Of a DNA stretch of 64,000 nt, positions 22,708-36,517 are shown in pieces; position 1 is the stretch's first letter; each line of letters starts with the position of its first letter. Under the pieces are notes generated by a model. The model saw only the letters and a program-made list of their open reading frames with translations. It did no database searches and was not told the DNA's origin. A program made the translations under genes and the position numbers. The stretch is from Cytidiella melzeri (Eukaryota; Basidiomycota; Agaricomycetes; Polyporales; Irpicaceae): NCBI GenBank assembly GCA_022592445.1, contig JABYQR010000003.1, positions 1-64,000 of the forward strand, given 5' to 3'.

Positions 22708-24414
22708 ATGAGCAGCGGCACCTTTCGCGACTCCGCCGTCGTTGTCATCGACACAAGCAGAACGCTGATACGTGCAGGACACGGATTGCATGACCTGCTA
22801 CGGACTCCAGCGGTGGTGAGTCCCGTTTCTAGGATCATGTACAGGCTTCACTGGTGGCTGAGGAACACGCAGGAACTTACGGCTCGCGTAGGCCTTCGTA
22901 GAGCGACTCATGCCGATTCACAGACGAATGGTGACGCCTCTGGCTCGAGCTCGAAGTCGCGCGATCCAAACGCGAAGGTGACCGACTACCTTGTTGGTGC
23001 ACAGTTGGACGAAGCCCTAACAGCAGGCCAAGACATCGACCTGTATTGGCCGTTCGCAGATGGAGATGTCAGTGACTGGATACAAGCGGAGGCTTTATGG
23101 TATGCGAGGAGCCGTATAACAGTAAATTTTGGCCATTCACGCACTACAGGAAACACGTCCTTTTCAACCAACTCTACTTGCGACGCGTCCAAATGGAGTC
23201 CCCAGTTCTACTGGCATTCACCCCTGGGCTCTCCCGAAGCACCTATGAGCACATATCCCAAATATTCTTTGAACGCCTCAACGCTGCTGGCTTTGCAATT
23301 CTCGAACGTCCCATGGCTCAATTCTACTCTGCCGTCATCGGTGCTGACCTCAGCGGTATCATCGTGGACATCGGCCAAAACCACACGGATATTTATCCAA
23401 TACACGACAACCTCCTCATTCACGGCGCCCACGTCGTTCTCGACTACGGTATCTCAGACTGCGAGCACTACCTCGCCCACTTGCTGCTCTCAAACGCAAC
23501 CCTCATCGCGAGACTGTCGCCCCCAGAAGCTCCCTTGAGCCCCGAGATGCTCCAAACGACACTCGTCGAAGTTGCCCGTCATATATGGCAGCAAGGCTTG
23601 GTCAAAGTTCTCGCAGAGGGTGAAGCCGCGGACATTGAAGAGGAAGGTGTCACGGACATTGCAGCTGTCGTTGTAGCAGGAAAAGAAAAGGCCGTCATCG
23701 AGAGCGGGATGAAGAAGCGAGCAAACCAGAAAGCGTCTGCCGCAGAGCAGGCACGGGCAAAGGAGATTGAGGCTTTGGACTTGGTCACTATAGAATTCAA
23801 AGGAAAGACCTTGACGCTAGGGAAAGAGAGACATCGGTTTTGCGAGCCGTTGTTCGATCCTACGTTGCTGCAAGTGGTGCCGGGAATGCCGAAGACGACG
23901 CGGGGACAGGAGAGCGTACTGCCTTTGCAGAACGCTGTAGGGCATGCCGTAGGACTCACGGAAGTCGATGCAAGGCAGTACATCTACCAGGGTCTCTTCG
24001 TAACGGGTGAGCTGACCAACCACATCAAAGGTGCGTTGAGAGCAATCTCCTAGTCATATATCGGCTGACTACTTGCGTAGGTCTTGGGTCGGCGTTGCAG
24101 GCGCGTCTTGCACCGTTCATACTGAGCACTGTAGACCAACAAAATGAGGTGCAACCGAAGGGTGTGCGAGTGCTCAAGGTTGCGGACTATTTCGCCGAAT
24201 ACAGAGAAAAGGGTGATGGACTGGCGTCGTTCCTAGGTGCGAGCATCATAGCAAAGGTATGCTAGATTTTCTTCGCACTCGTAAAGCGACGTTCATCGTC
24301 TTCTCGCAGATTACGTTTGTCAGCGACTCAAGCGGCAAGAACTTTGTCTCCAAAGCCGACTACGTAGAAAAGGGGCCCAAGGCGATCATAGCAATGTCGC
24401 CAGCGTTGTTCTAG
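22708..24414 (+). CDS. ARP9: Actin-related protein, ARP9-like
   Basis: Nuclear actin-related proteins are structural subunits of chromatin-remodelling complexes; fungal Arp9 works with Arp7 in SWI/SNF and RSC. MSSGTFRDSAVVVIDTSRTL is followed by IRAGHGLHDLLRTP, the actin-fold start. Next come VTDYLVGAQLDEALTAGQD, DLYWPFADGDVSDWIQAEAL and KHVLFNQLYL. Later blocks are TPGLSRSTYEHISQIFFERL, GFAILERPMAQFYSAVIGAD and LSGIIVDIGQNHTDIYP. The final exons give GSALQARLAPFILS and GLASFLGASIIAKITFV, ending at TAG 24412-24414. The phosphate-binding loops are degenerate compared with actin, as expected for Arp9. Assignment to ARP9 rather than another diverged Arp is probable, not proven. Confidence 0.8.
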
Positions 24415-25098
24415 TCATGTGCCATATGTTCGTTGAAATATATGATGCTCAGATCCCCTCGCGTATTGCTACTGGCACCCGTGGAAAGATATGTGGTCAG
24501 TGGTCATACAGTGTCGTCCCAGTAATTGCGAGCGAAGCGAGCATACATTGATAACGGGGTGCAAATCCCACTTCCTGGCGTCTAACCACATGCACCAAGC
24601 GCCAGTTCTCCTCCTCACATCCTCAGTCGATATCTCTTTCGTTTTGCGTCCAAAAATGAATTACAAACCTCAGACTGTACTTTTTAGTCATATCAAAGCA
24701 TAGTTGAGCCTTTGACTTGCATATAACTGGGCATGGTGTGCTGTTCTCAGTGGCATCTGCCTTGGCCGGTACTACACAACTGCACCTCCATGAGTCATGA
24801 CTGCCATCTCTGCCAAACCACCTACCATTGACCTCAGCAGTTTAACTGTGCTCTCTAAAACAGCCTTGAGCCCACTTTCTGCCTTATCCATCCTTGTTGT
24901 GCTGTTGAGAGGACCTCTTCTCGGTTTTTCACTCCAGCGCCGCTTACACGCGCAGCGCGTTGTCTTGGCCGTCTCAAGCCTTTTTATATTATGGATTACG
25001 ACCACGTTCCCTGTTTACACATAGATTTCACCTTGAAATACTGCGCAGCGAGCCCGTTCGTCCTAACGATCCATATTATTGAACCATCGAACAACCTC
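24415..25098. other. Convergent intergenic region
   Basis: Mostly non-coding 3' flanks of the ARP9-like gene and RPL30. A 75-codon plus-strand frame at 24797-25024 (MTAISAKPPTIDLSSLTVLS...) has two hydrophobic stretches (around SALSILVVLLRGPLLGFSL and VVLAVSSLFILWITTTF). I cannot support it as a gene: it has no splice or promoter signals and no family. Confidence 0.4.
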
Positions 25099-25618
25099 CT
25101 ATGCGACAGCAGCCTCAGCAATTGTAAGGAGATCACTATCGCCCTGGTCAAGGATGGTCATAACACTGCATGACAATGTATTAGCTAGCAGACTCGGCAG
25201 ATTCATGGCCAGGCAGACGTACCCAACACGGAAAAGCTTTCCAGCAGCGGTGCCTAGGGCGACATTGGTACCAGCAAAGTGATGCACGGTAGTTTTTGAG
25301 AGCATGGCGTAGTACTCGAGCTCAGACTTGCGCAGAGGGGGGCAGTTGCCGGCAATCAAGACCAGCTTAGCTGTATGAGAGGATTGTGGCGAGTGTCGAA
25401 CGGACAGAATTGGTCAGCTCAAGGGACCTTCTCAGCATCACGCTCCAGCCCCCGGGGAGAGAGATTGGTTGGGGAAAGTGCTCACCCTTGCCATTGCGCA
25501 TCTGCTTCAAGGCAGACTTGTACCCGAGGTCGTACTTGCCCGACTTGACGACGAGGGCGAGACGAGACGCGATGGACTCGGTGGATTTGGTGGCTTTGGA
25601 CTTTTTGGTGGGAGCCAT
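25099..25618 (-). CDS. RPL30: 60S ribosomal protein eL30
   Basis: Large-subunit ribosomal protein. Exon 1 reads [20 protein letters not shown], continuing [20 protein letters not shown] and RNGKG. After a GTGAGC...CAG intron of about 105 bases comes [20 protein letters not shown], then [20 protein letters not shown] and [11 protein letters not shown] second intron with a GTACGT donor leads to [20 protein letters not shown]. About 110 residues, the normal length. In yeast L30 represses splicing of its own transcript through a kink-turn RNA; I did not identify such a structure here. Confidence 0.97.
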
Positions 25619-26912
25619 GGATGAAAATGTCGTCGAAAAGCGTGTGAACGACGTGGGCGGCGGCGAAGGCGGGTGTCTTGAGGTTGGCTGAAGACAGCTC
25701 TGTGAAGCGCCGTTGGTGAAGAGATATTAAGGTTCAATGTCAGAAAATCTCCGCTCGGGAATGTCCACAAGCAAGTTATCTGATAATCGTGGCCGTTCTG
25801 TATACTGTACCACCATTTCACCGTTACGCTCCAACATACTTATCATAAGTTACCTTGGTATATCATGAACGCAAGGCCTCCTGCTCATCCGGACCTTTTC
25901 ATTGTCTCACAAGACCCCGGAGATTCTTCTACAGCTCTGTGAGCCAGGAAGGTTTGTTTCAGCATGATGCGAGTCAACCGCGATTGCCAGTAGCAATTTG
26001 CAGCAGGTGACATTCTGACCCCTTTTCCAGGCAACAAGTCAGCCTGAAGGCATTATGAGACACTACAGTGTGAACCTGCGCAGGAGGATAACTCGCAGCT
26101 GGACTCTGATCTTGTGTTTGGTGAGTGCCTCGTCATGGATGTGTTATGTGCTAGGAGACAGATCGGCATAGGATAGCAAACCATTATTGTGGCCTGAATA
26201 CCGTCTGGGATCTATCATCCTTCTGATTGGCACGTCTGAGCTCTTCGGGGAATACAAGTTGGTGACGATAGTACGTCCTTGGACAGCCCGGGCGCAGAGG
26301 ATGGTTGACATTAGGACTACGACTTGAAGTCATCTTCTACCCGAACACAGAATGGGATATGGATGAAGCGTTGGAGTGCAGATGTGGTTCTCCTGTGAGT
26401 AATCGTGACATACGCCAACGAGGCGAGTGTGAATATGAGAAACGACTAGTCTTGCTTGTGTGAAAGTTGTGGGTGCCTTGAAATCGCTTTTGCACAGGCC
26501 TAGGCGATGGAGGCCTCAAGCTTTGATTCTACTGCTAGCGGAGGGAAGACCTAAGCTAGGGTAACCAAACAGGAGTAAACACATGGTGCACTTATTGCAA
26601 CTTTTCGATCTCATTGCTTTGACAAAATGACATAGCAAGATATTCCATTTATACTGCATGTTCTCAGCAGCAGCCACCGCTCTCATGCTTCATCCTCCCC
26701 GTCACCATCCTCGACGTGCACGATTTGAGCGTTGATAGTATCTACGGTGAGCATGGTCTGCTTCAAACCGAACAAGCCAGCTAGGCCTATTTGACATGTG
26801 GGTGTCAGTGGGTGCTGTACAGCGGACGTATAACATTGCATGGTTTACTTGGCTCCCTTCTGAGGCCTTGTTAGATTCTGGCTCACGATACTTTCATGTT
26901 TCTCCTGCAGAC
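25619..26912. other. Long intergenic region, RPL30 promoter to MET5 5' UTR
   Basis: Nearly 1.3 kb without a supported gene. Plus-strand patches near 25865-25945 and 26170-26280 (KPLLWPEYRLGSIILLIG) have donor and acceptor-like edges but do not join in frame. On the minus strand 26687-26787 there is a clean 33-codon tail ending [20 protein letters not shown], with no upstream exon I could find. The end near 26912 (CTCCTGCAG just before the MET5 ATG) looks like a 5' UTR intron acceptor. Confidence 0.35.
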
Positions 26913-29900
26913 ATGGCTGCGTCCTCAGTCGCTAGGATCGCATACCTCGCCTCCGACGTCGTCGTTGACTCCCGACCATGCCTTCCCGCTCAGTCCAGTT
27001 TTGCAAGCTCATACCATGCATTGTCCAAGGAGAATAACAACTCAAAGGCAGTGTTCAGCCTCCCCTTTGGTGCTGATCCAGGATTGACACTCAGCAGGCA
27101 CTCTGCAGCCGGCCTCATCTCCTACACCGCTTCATCACAGCCACGACTATTCAATCGACTAGTCGCACATCTAACCGACCTTTCGCGAACGCCTGTCGTA
27201 TTCCATATCGCTATAGAAGACGATCTCACCGACGTTCTCGTCCTTCGTTCATCCATACCATTCGTTCTATACTCCCGCACCGCTGAGGAGGCTCACGACA
27301 ACGCCCTCCTCGCATCACGTTTGGCCCGCTTAGAGCGCAAACCCATTCTTCACGCTTTTGTGAACCTTCAAGATTCTGTAGAGGAAGTGAATGAAGACGA
27401 GGTCATTTCATATCTGCTGAAAGAGAGCCAAGCAACCGTGACTGGCCACGTTCTACCGTTAGAGCAATACACTCCTGCTCTTTACCACTCATATCTAGCT
27501 GTAGCCGCTGTCACAGCAGCTTTCGTTAAGCGGCCTCTCCGAGCGCTCACGGAACACGGTTCACCATCCCCCCACACTGTAATCTTCGCGTTAGGTCGTC
27601 TTCGTATAGATTCAAACATCGACGGCATTTTATTTGTCGATCTTACTCTCCTCAATCCTCTTCCAGCTTCTGAGCTCCTAAAGCACGTTCCCTCCTCCAC
27701 TTCACGTGTCATCGTTGTCGAACAGGTGCGCAACTGGTCAACAAAATGGACACCACTTTACCTCGATATTGTTAGCGCAGTTCAACAAAGCGAGCGCGAA
27801 GAATTTCCTGCCATTTATAGCGCCATCCTCGAGGACGGCGCATCTCTGCAGCCGTCAGACGTTACCAGCCTCATCCAGCGCGCTCACTCCGAACCTACCT
27901 CGACTCGCTTGCGTCTGGGCGGCTTGTCTCCTGCACCTACGAAAGCTACAACAGAAGCCCCGCATGTCCCCAAGCACGAGTCTTCATACCTGAAAATTCT
28001 CTCGCAGCTCTTCGGCGACCGGCTTGAGGTCTCAAACTCGCCAGGTCTTGTGCCCTCACAAGGACCACTAGCGACGACGCCCGAATTCGCGCTCGGTCGC
28101 ATTCGCGGAGATCTCGAGCAGCGGAACGAGCTGATTGATACCGTCAAGAATCTATTGCAGACTTACGTTTCCCCTAAGCTACATCAGGTGCTTAGCAAGT
28201 GGATGCTTGCCAAGGATGATCCTGTCAAGAGTGGCCAACTAGGTGAAGACATTGTCAAGGCTCTCACATCCGAGGACGCCTACAACCCTGCCATACAGAA
28301 GATTCTCTCCCTTCAACGCCACTTTCCTTCCTTGTCACGATGGATCGTGGGCTCAGACGCTTGGAGCTACGACCTTGGCGCGTCCGGACTGCATCATGCC
28401 ATTGCTTCAAAGATGGACGTCAACGTTCTCGTTTTGGACACGACTCCCTACTCTTCTCGGAATGTCGCAGATCCTTCTCGTCGAAAGCAAGATGTCGGAC
28501 TGTATGCGATGAATCACGGAGATGTATATGTCGCGAGTATCGCCGTGTACTGTTCCTATTCACAAGTCCTCCAAGCGTTAGTCGAGGCGGACAAATTCAA
28601 CGGTCCTTCCGTTGTTCTTGCCTATCTGCCGTACCAATCTGAGGACACGCCGGCGTTGGAAGTCCTGAAGGAGACAAAGCTGGCCGTAGATGCCGGATAC
28701 TGGCCATTGTACCGCTGGGATCCTTCTAAAGAGGCCAAAGGCGAGGAACCGTTCGTCCTCGACTCGGACGCTGTAAAGAACGACTTACAGCAGTTTCTGG
28801 ACAGGCAGAACCATCTGTCTCAGCTTGTGCGTTCAAAGCCGGAGCTTGCGTCGGAGATTGTGGGAAGCTTAGGCGAAACCGTCAAGGAGGCGAGGCGGAA
28901 GAAGGCGCAACAGTCCTATCAGGACTTACTCACAGCCATCGACGCGCCCCCTCTACTGGTACTATACGCTTCTGATGGTGGTAAGGCAGAAAAGATGGCG
29001 CGGCGGATGGCGACACGTGGGAAGATGCGCGGGCTATCGACGTCGGTGTCGACAATGGACAGTATCTCGCTAGAGGACCTTGCAAAGGAAGAGTACGTTG
29101 CGTTTGTGACATCTGTCGCTGGCCAGGGTGAGTTTCCACAGAACGGCAGGACGTTCTTCAAGGCCCTAAACGCTGCTGTGTCTCGTGGCGACAAGCTGTT
29201 CGACAAGCTGAAGTTCACCGTTTTTGCGATGGGAGACAGCCACTATTGGCCGAGGCCAGAGGATGCGCATTACTATAACAAGGCAGGTAAGGATCTGGAC
29301 GCTCGTCTTCTTCGGCTTGGCGGCGAACGAGTTGCGGACCTCGGACTCGGTGACGATCAAGATGCGGATGGCCCAGAGACTGGCTACAAGGTTTGGGAGC
29401 CTTTGGTATGGAAGGTATTAGGTGTTGATGCGGTCGAGGTTCACGAAGCTGAGCCGGAGCCTATCACGAACGAACACATCAAAGCTGCGTCTCAATACCT
29501 TCGCGGCACTATTGCCGAAGGCCTTCAAGATACCACTACCGGCGCGCTCGCTGCTAGTGATACCCAGCTTACGAAGTTCCATGGTATCTACCAGCAAGAT
29601 GATCGAGACATACGCGACGAACGACAGGCCCAGGGCGTTGAGCCCGCCTACTCATTTATGATCCGCGTGCGTATGCCAGGTGGAGTTTGTACGCCTGAGC
29701 AGTGGTTAGTGATGGACCAGATCGCGGACGAGCACGGGAACGGCACTTTGAAGATTACCACTCGCCAGACCTTTCAATTTCACGGGGTCATCAAGCGTCA
29801 TCTGAAGAAGGCTATCCAGGACATCAACAGGGCATTGTTAGATACTCTGGCTGCGTGCGGAGATGTGAACAGGAACGTCATAACGACTGCTCTTACTTCC

Positions 29901-31515
29901 CTATCGAAGATTCACCAACAGACCTACGAATTTGCCAAGGCTGTCAGCTCTCATCTCATCCCGCGCACCACTGCGTATCACGAGATTTGGCTGGACAAGA
30001 AGATGGTGGCTGGTGATGCGGTCAAGGATTTCGAACCGCTGTATGGCGAGTTTTATCTCCCTCGTAAAGTGCGTCAATCGTTCATTGTGTCCGGGTGTTC
30101 CTGATTTTGTACCACCACTCCAAGTTCAAGATCGCCGTGGCCGTGCCACCGCTTAACGACGTTGATGTATACGCTAACGATCTCGGTTTCATAGCCATTA
30201 CCGATGAGAAGGGAGAGCTTGCTGGCTTCAACGTATCTATCGGCGGAGGTATGGGTGTCACTCACGGCAACAAGAAGACTTACCCGCGTGCTGGTACGGT
30301 CATCGGCTTCTGTACTATTGAGGAAGGCTGTCTGGTTGCGGAGAAGATCATGCTGGTACAGAGAGATAACGGAAATCGTCAGGAGTAAGTGAACTGTTAC
30401 TATATCGATATTTCACTGCTTACTCATCACCGCATGCTGTAGTCGTAAGGTATTGTATCTCGTTAGGTATGTGAAATCTGGTTGACTGACAGAGTGGTGT
30501 AGAACGCACGTCTTAAGTATACCATCGACCGAATGGGTCTAGACAGATTCAAGGCTGAGGTGGAGAACCTTCTTGGATACAACCTGCAGCCAGCACGCGC
30601 CTTCGAATTCGATCGCAACATCGACGACTTTGGCTGGATTCAGGGAGACGATGGGAATCATCATTTCTCATGCTTCATCGAGAACGGCCGCGTCCAGGAC
30701 GAGCCGAACGGGGACTTCAAGACTGGACTACGCGAGATTGCCAAGATCCACAAGGGTTCCTTCCGGCTGACCAGTAATCAGCACCTTATCGTCAGCGATA
30801 TAGCTCCAGAAGATGTACCTACTATCAGGGACTTGTTGGTCAAGTACAAACTGGACAACGTGAACCAGAGCGGCTTGCGTTTGTCGTCTTCTGCGTGTGT
30901 CGCCTTCCCTACTTGCGGCCTCGCCATGGCAGAGTCGGAACGAGTGAGTTGGTCACTCGGCTGCTCAACGGCGGTTTTGCTCATTTCGCATTTCAGTACT
31001 TGCCTATCCTCATTGACAAAGTGGAGAAAATATGTGAGGATAATGGTCTACGCAATGACTCAATTGTCATGCGTATGACTGGCTGTCCAAATGGCTGTGC
31101 ACGACCGTACCTCGCAGGTGCGTAGCCCATATAAGTATCTCACAATTCGGTTGGCTCAGTACTTCCACGACAGAGATCGCGTTCGTAGGAAAGGCACCAG
31201 GGTCGTACATGATGCTCTTGGGAGGTGGATACTATGGCCAGAGGCTGAACAAGATCTACAGAGGTTAGCTGAACGCTGTAGTCACGTTCGTAACGCTGTT
31301 CACTGAACTGCAGCCTTCCCTCAGACGCTGTAACGGAGCCAGAGATTCTTGCTATACTGAAACCTATAATCAAACGCTATGCGTTGGAGCGTCTTGACGG
31401 CGAACACTTCGGAGACTTTGTCATCCGTGCTGGGTACATTGCCCCCACAGAGTCGGGGATGACTTGGTGGGATCGAGCGGGGGGAGAAGGAGAATGGAGA
31501 GAGACGGCTGTGTGA
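26913..31515 (+). CDS. MET5: Sulfite reductase (NADPH) beta subunit
   Basis: Reduces sulfite to sulfide in sulfate assimilation, feeding cysteine and methionine synthesis. The first exon is over 1000 codons, from [20 protein letters not shown]. It holds a pyruvate:ferredoxin-oxidoreductase-like N-terminal region and a flavodoxin-like domain ([20 protein letters not shown], then [20 protein letters not shown] and [13 protein letters not shown]). The sulfite reductase ferredoxin-like half has [33 protein letters not shown], then [20 protein letters not shown]. The [4Fe-4S]-sirohaem ligands lie in ACVAFPTCG and [11 protein letters not shown]. About six exons follow, and it ends at TGA 31513-31515. 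An upstream in-frame ATG at 26796 exists, but a CTCCTGCAG acceptor two bases before 26913 supports the chosen start. Confidence 0.95.
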
Positions 31516-31801
31516 AATGGTTCAAAGTAATCTAGTAAGACTGCGCAGACCCACTGTATCATGGCAGGTATTCTGCCAATATTCAGTAGGAGCTAGATCA
31601 GATCACGTCAGAGCAAAATAGCTGTATATCGTTACAGCACAGACGCGTCTAATGTGACCGGTCGCGTGTAGTGCGACGTGACCGTGACGGCGTGAATAGA
31701 GCACATATAACTTACAGTGGCAAGCCTTACTGTCTGTAACATTGACTGATCTCTACTCGTCTGTCTCTTCCGTCTTCTGCTCTCAGCCAATTGTCGCAAC
31801 T

Positions 31802-34304
31802 ATGGCTACCAGGGGCTCCGACCAACGGCGAGTGGAGATAGAACAAAAGAGGGCGAGATTAGAGGCTTTGAAAGCTGAGAGGGCAGAACGCGAACGAGCG
31901 CGACGCGCTGGAGGAACGTCAGAGGCAAGCCGTTATTCCTTGATCTTATGAACGTCTCGATTTACCTTTTGGTGTACTAGGCTGGCACACCACAGAGGAT
32001 TCACTCTCCTGCTCCCCGCGAAAGTGCGAGCAGACAAGACCTTGACAGCCTTGTCCGCGATGTCTTAGGCGAGGCGGGTTCAGCCATGGGCTCTGTCCCG
32101 GGCACACCTCTTCTGCGTAGCGGAACACCCATTCCTGGCCCGTCTTCTCGCTCAGTCTCAGGCCGTATCAGCCGACAGAGTGATACCACGTTCGCTGATC
32201 CTACGCAGGGCTCGGGGATGGACTCTGTGAATGGAGGGACAGATCATGTTATGGATCGGTTCGTATGCGATCTCTACGCTATGGGCCGAAGTGTACTTAC
32301 ATATCTAGAGAGATAACTCCACGATTCATACCGGACCTCATCGATATTGAGCAAGAGTTGTTTGAATTCCCTCAGAAGGTGCTACCTTTCTCGGCCGTGT
32401 ATGCACTCAGTATTGACCTGAGTCATGCAGGAACGTGTTAGCTACAACAAGGAGGTCCAGACGATGTCCTTTGATGACGACGAAGCCGCGGGAGCACCAT
32501 CAGAGAATGAGATACGTGAACGTATCGTGAAAGAGAGGGAGGTGGCGGAAGCTGAGCGACTCAAAGAGTTGGAAGCCTTGAGTGAGCAGCTTGACAGAGC
32601 GATTGAGATGGAAATCCGAGGTGCGCGAAGTTCGTGTTTCGGCAGATGTTGCAATAACCTTGCCTTTCACAGAAATGACGGAGGAAGAAAGGACAAGCGT
32701 CTTGGTCCAGCCAGAATTTTTGGACTTCCTTGATCACTCGACGAAAATCATTCAACGCGCTCTCAATGATAATTATGACTATGTGCGCGATTATACTATC
32801 GGCGCAGAAACTGGAACGTATGTACCATTCCAATGTATATGATACCTTGTCTCAAGTGACTTCTACAGCGACGACTCGGAAGGACGTCGCGTGAAACGTA
32901 TATGCGCTTTCTACGATGAAAGATACGGCAAGAACCGATCCATAACAGACGTGGATTGGTCACCGAAGGTAAAGCTCGCTACTCTTCCAGTTCGGTCATT
33001 ATCAGCTAAACCCTAATGCTGTACAGTACCCTGAACTCAGCTGCGCATCGTACAACAAAAACCCTGCTGCGCTGAATGAGCCAGATGGTATCGTCTCCGT
33101 TTGGAATATGCACCTTCTTGAACGACCAGAATTCGTATTCCATTCACAGGTCCGTTCAAAATGTCCTCTTACTGAAGCCTGAATACTCAGCGATCTGCAG
33201 TCGGACGTGTTGTCCGTGAAGTTCTCGCCATTTCATTCAAATTTCATATTCGGAGGGACATACTCTGGACAAATTTTGCTCTGGGACACGCGCTCGAAAC
33301 ATCTGCCCGTACTGAAGACGCCTCTGTCTGCCGCCGGACACACACATCCGGTCTATGCAATGCAAATGGTGGGCACACAGAACGCCCACAATCTTATAAC
33401 GAGTAGCACAGACGGCATGGTATGCAGCTGGCTCGTGGACATGCTTGCTCAGCCTCAGGTGAGTTCAGATGGCATAAAGACATCATGCATAGCTAAGCCT
33501 CCATGTATTGTCAGGAAACGCTCGAGCTCGTCTACACCGGCCACAACAAGACCGGCGAAGTTGCGATAACGACGCTGGACTTCCCGGACAACGAGACGAC
33601 GACGTTCTGGGTCGGAACGGAGGAAGGGAACATGTACCAAGCCAACCGGTATGACCGTGCTGGTGCCAAGGCCGGTCTCAACCAGCACGACGTGTACAAG
33701 GGGCATGGCGGCCCGATCATGGGCTTGCATTTCCATCCTTTGCATGGTCCGGTGGACTTTTCGGACTTGTTCCTGTCATGTTCCGTCGACTGGACTGTCA
33801 AGCTGTGGCGTGCAAAGTCGCTGGCGAAGCCATCGACTTCTGCGACAAGCGTTCCGCCGATTTACTCGTTTGACGAGGCAGACGATTATGTGTATGATGT
33901 CAAGTGGCACCCGGCTCATCCGGCTGTGTTTGGTACGGTGGACGGCTCTGGGAAGTTTGACTTGTGGAACTTGAACTCGGATACAGAAGTGAGTCGTGAG
34001 CTGTATGTTTGTATTGCGGGTGATTTACTGGATCGTTGCTGTGTAGGTGCCGGTAGTGTCGACTTCGGTTGGCCAGGGCAAGGCTATTAACAAGCTGCAG
34101 TGGGACCACAAGGACGGCCGGCGTGCGGCGCTCGGAGGAAGCGATGGGAAGCTGTACATTTACGACATTGGAGACATGGCCCTTCCCCGCGAGACGGAGT
34201 GGGCAGATTTGCAGAGGACGGTGGCTGGTATGGTCGTTGGTGGTGGTGGTCAGATAAACGGGGTTTCCGACGGAGATTTGTCGCGGTCGGTCAACGGTCG
34301 ATGA
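31802..34304 (+). CDS. Cytoplasmic dynein intermediate chain
   Basis: Scaffold subunit of the dynein motor; binds dynactin at its N-terminus and heavy chain through WD40 repeats. The start [20 protein letters not shown] leads into the charged coiled coil ([18 protein letters not shown]). A Ser/Pro-rich linker follows ([20 protein letters not shown]), then a second coiled coil, [20 protein letters not shown]. Before the propeller are [20 protein letters not shown] and [20 protein letters not shown] repeats include [20 protein letters not shown] with [40 protein letters not shown] and [15 protein letters not shown]. About eleven exons. The Gly/Val-rich tail ends at TGA 34302-34304. Confidence 0.93.
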
Positions 34305-34490
34305 TGCTGGCTGTAGATTATCTTATCTTGTTTGTACTTGGAGTTTATTATCTGTTGCAGAGCGCAGAGGACTGGAGTGGTATTGTTGACTCGGACCTCC
34401 GCTGTAGAGAACGGACAATTCACGGAGAGCGGAAAGCCGAACGATTTATTTTTTGTGAACCGCCCACGCTCACGCTAGATTCACCATCTG

Positions 34491-36517
34491 ATGCTCTCCA
34501 GAATCCTCTCCCCAGCTCACATCGCTCTCCCCGCTCGTTCTCTGACTCGGACCACCACCACTACAAAGACCGCACTTGCACTGAACAGACGTTCCCCACT
34601 CGTTGTGCGAGACATGTCCACTTTTAAGCAGGTCAGTCCGTCTAGAAGTCTCTCATTAGTGACTCGGGAGCGCTCATGGTGTACTCGTCCCAAGGAAAAC
34701 CACAAGTGCGTTATAGGTCGTGGTGTCGTCCAGAACTCACGCTGATTTGTATGTTTGGGCTGTTAGGCTCCTTGTGTACGTGGTCGACGTGTCTGTGGCT
34801 TTCACCATGAGCTGACAACGTCCTTAGCATTCCAGGTCCAATCGAGGTGACCGATGAGGTACGCACTGGCTACACGTACATCTGTTGAGCCTCGTCTTCA
34901 ACCCGAACTCGCCTAGGTTCTTTATGCCAATGCTACCCCGCCTCTAGGCCATACTTCCCCTGATTTCATTCCTTACTTTGGCGAGTCCCTTCGCATGACC
35001 AGGTGCGGGACTCGAGTGTTACTCCCGCATACCATACGCTCACACGTCAGACGGTGTTAGAGAGGTTGTGTACACGACGACAGGTCAGCCATTCCTTATC
35101 GCTGGTTCTGGCACACTCGGGTGGGACCAGGTTCGTCTTACATCCGTAAGTTCATTGCTGGTGGACAATTGACACTGATCATTGCTGTGTCAGGTTGCAG
35201 CCAATCTGATTGAACCTGGCGAATCCGTACTGCTTTTAAACAGCGGCTACTTTGGTGATAGCTTCGCTGACTGGTGCGTCCTCATTTACAATACTCAGTG
35301 AACGACAATGACCAAATGTCTCACATAGCTTGAGGGCATACGGTGCAAACGTCGACGAGGTCCGAGCAGAATTCGGCAAGGCAGCTACCCAGCCCGAATT
35401 GGAGCAAGCCCTTAGCACTGGCAAAAAGTACAAGGCCGTCGCGTTTACACATGTGGACACTTCGACGGCCGTATTGGCAGACGCAAAGATGATCGGGGAA
35501 ACCGTCAAGCGTCTGTCGCCAGAATCACTGGTGTGTGTCGCTTTTGGTAGCATATGACAATTCCTAAGGTACGAGCATAGGTGGCTCTGGATGGTGTTTG
35601 CTCTATCGCCAGCGAAGAAATTCGTATGGACGATTGGGGTATTGACGTCGTCATTGGTGCTAGTCAGAAGGGTCTTGGTGCCCCTCCAGGCTTGAGTGTT
35701 GTAATTGCAAGCCAGAAAGCTATCCAGGTCAGTCATGGTAACGGCCCATTCTTGAACAGCGGTTTTGACAACTGTGATCAGGTAATGGAGAGTCGCAAAG
35801 TACCTATCACTGGTTTCTACACAAGCTGGAAGAGGTAAGACACAAAATTCCATGTCATTAGTTGCCGACTCTCATTGAATTGCTCTAAGATGGCTTCCGA
35901 TCATGAAGGCGTACGAGGCTGGCACCCCCGCCTACTTCGCAACTCCTCCAGTGAACTTAATTCGTGCCTACCACGCCTCATTGACGCAGATCCTCCGGTC
36001 TAATATTTCTCTGCAAGAGCGTTTTGAATTGCACCGCGAGGCAGCTCAACGTATTCGGCAAGCTGCTGTAGACTTGGGTCTCAAGTTGGTCCCTGTAGAC
36101 CAAAACTTTACTGCCAATGGATTGAGTGCGGTGAGTATAGGCTAAACTCAAACGTCAAGGTTATATGACTCATTTATGGTTTGTTGTTAGATTTACTTCC
36201 CGGACGGCATAGGTGCTGGGGATGTTGTTCCAAGGATGTCCCAGAGACAGGTTGTCATTACTGGTGGCATTCACAAGGAGAACAAAGGTCAGCTATCTCG
36301 CACTTGTACCGACGAAGGTTCTCATGTATATTTGCAGACAAGTATTTCCGAATTGGGTACGTTTGCTATATTTTCCAAGATTCCGACATTCATATACTAA
36401 TTGCCGCGAAGCCACATGGGTACGACGGTCGTAGACAAACAGCGCGGCGACATAGATAGAGTCATCACCGCGTTGAGAGAGTCTCTACAGGAGGCACGGG
36501 ACAGCAAACAAGCGTAA
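34491..36517 (+). CDS. AGX1: Alanine-glyoxylate aminotransferase (class V PLP enzyme)
   Basis: Converts glyoxylate and alanine to glycine and pyruvate. The N-terminus MLSRILSPAHIALPARSLTR is rich in Ser, Thr and Arg without acids, suggesting a mitochondrial form; a second ATG (MSTFKQ) follows a basic stretch. Exons then give IPGPIEVTDEVLYANATPPL, GHTSPDFIPYFGESLRM, PFLIAGSGTLGWDQVAANLI and ESVLLLNSGYFGDSFADC. The PLP-binding Lys lies in DVVIGASQKGLGAPPGLSV. AGTPAYFATPPVNLIRAYHA and IGHMGTTVVDKQRGDIDRVI follow. It ends ARDSKQA at TAA 36515-36517. About ten exons, some very short near the N-terminus and partly inferred. Confidence 0.93.

Noticed and set aside
24797..25024. 75-codon two-helix membrane-like frame
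   Set aside because: No splice sites, promoter or recognisable family; likely chance in a 3' flank.
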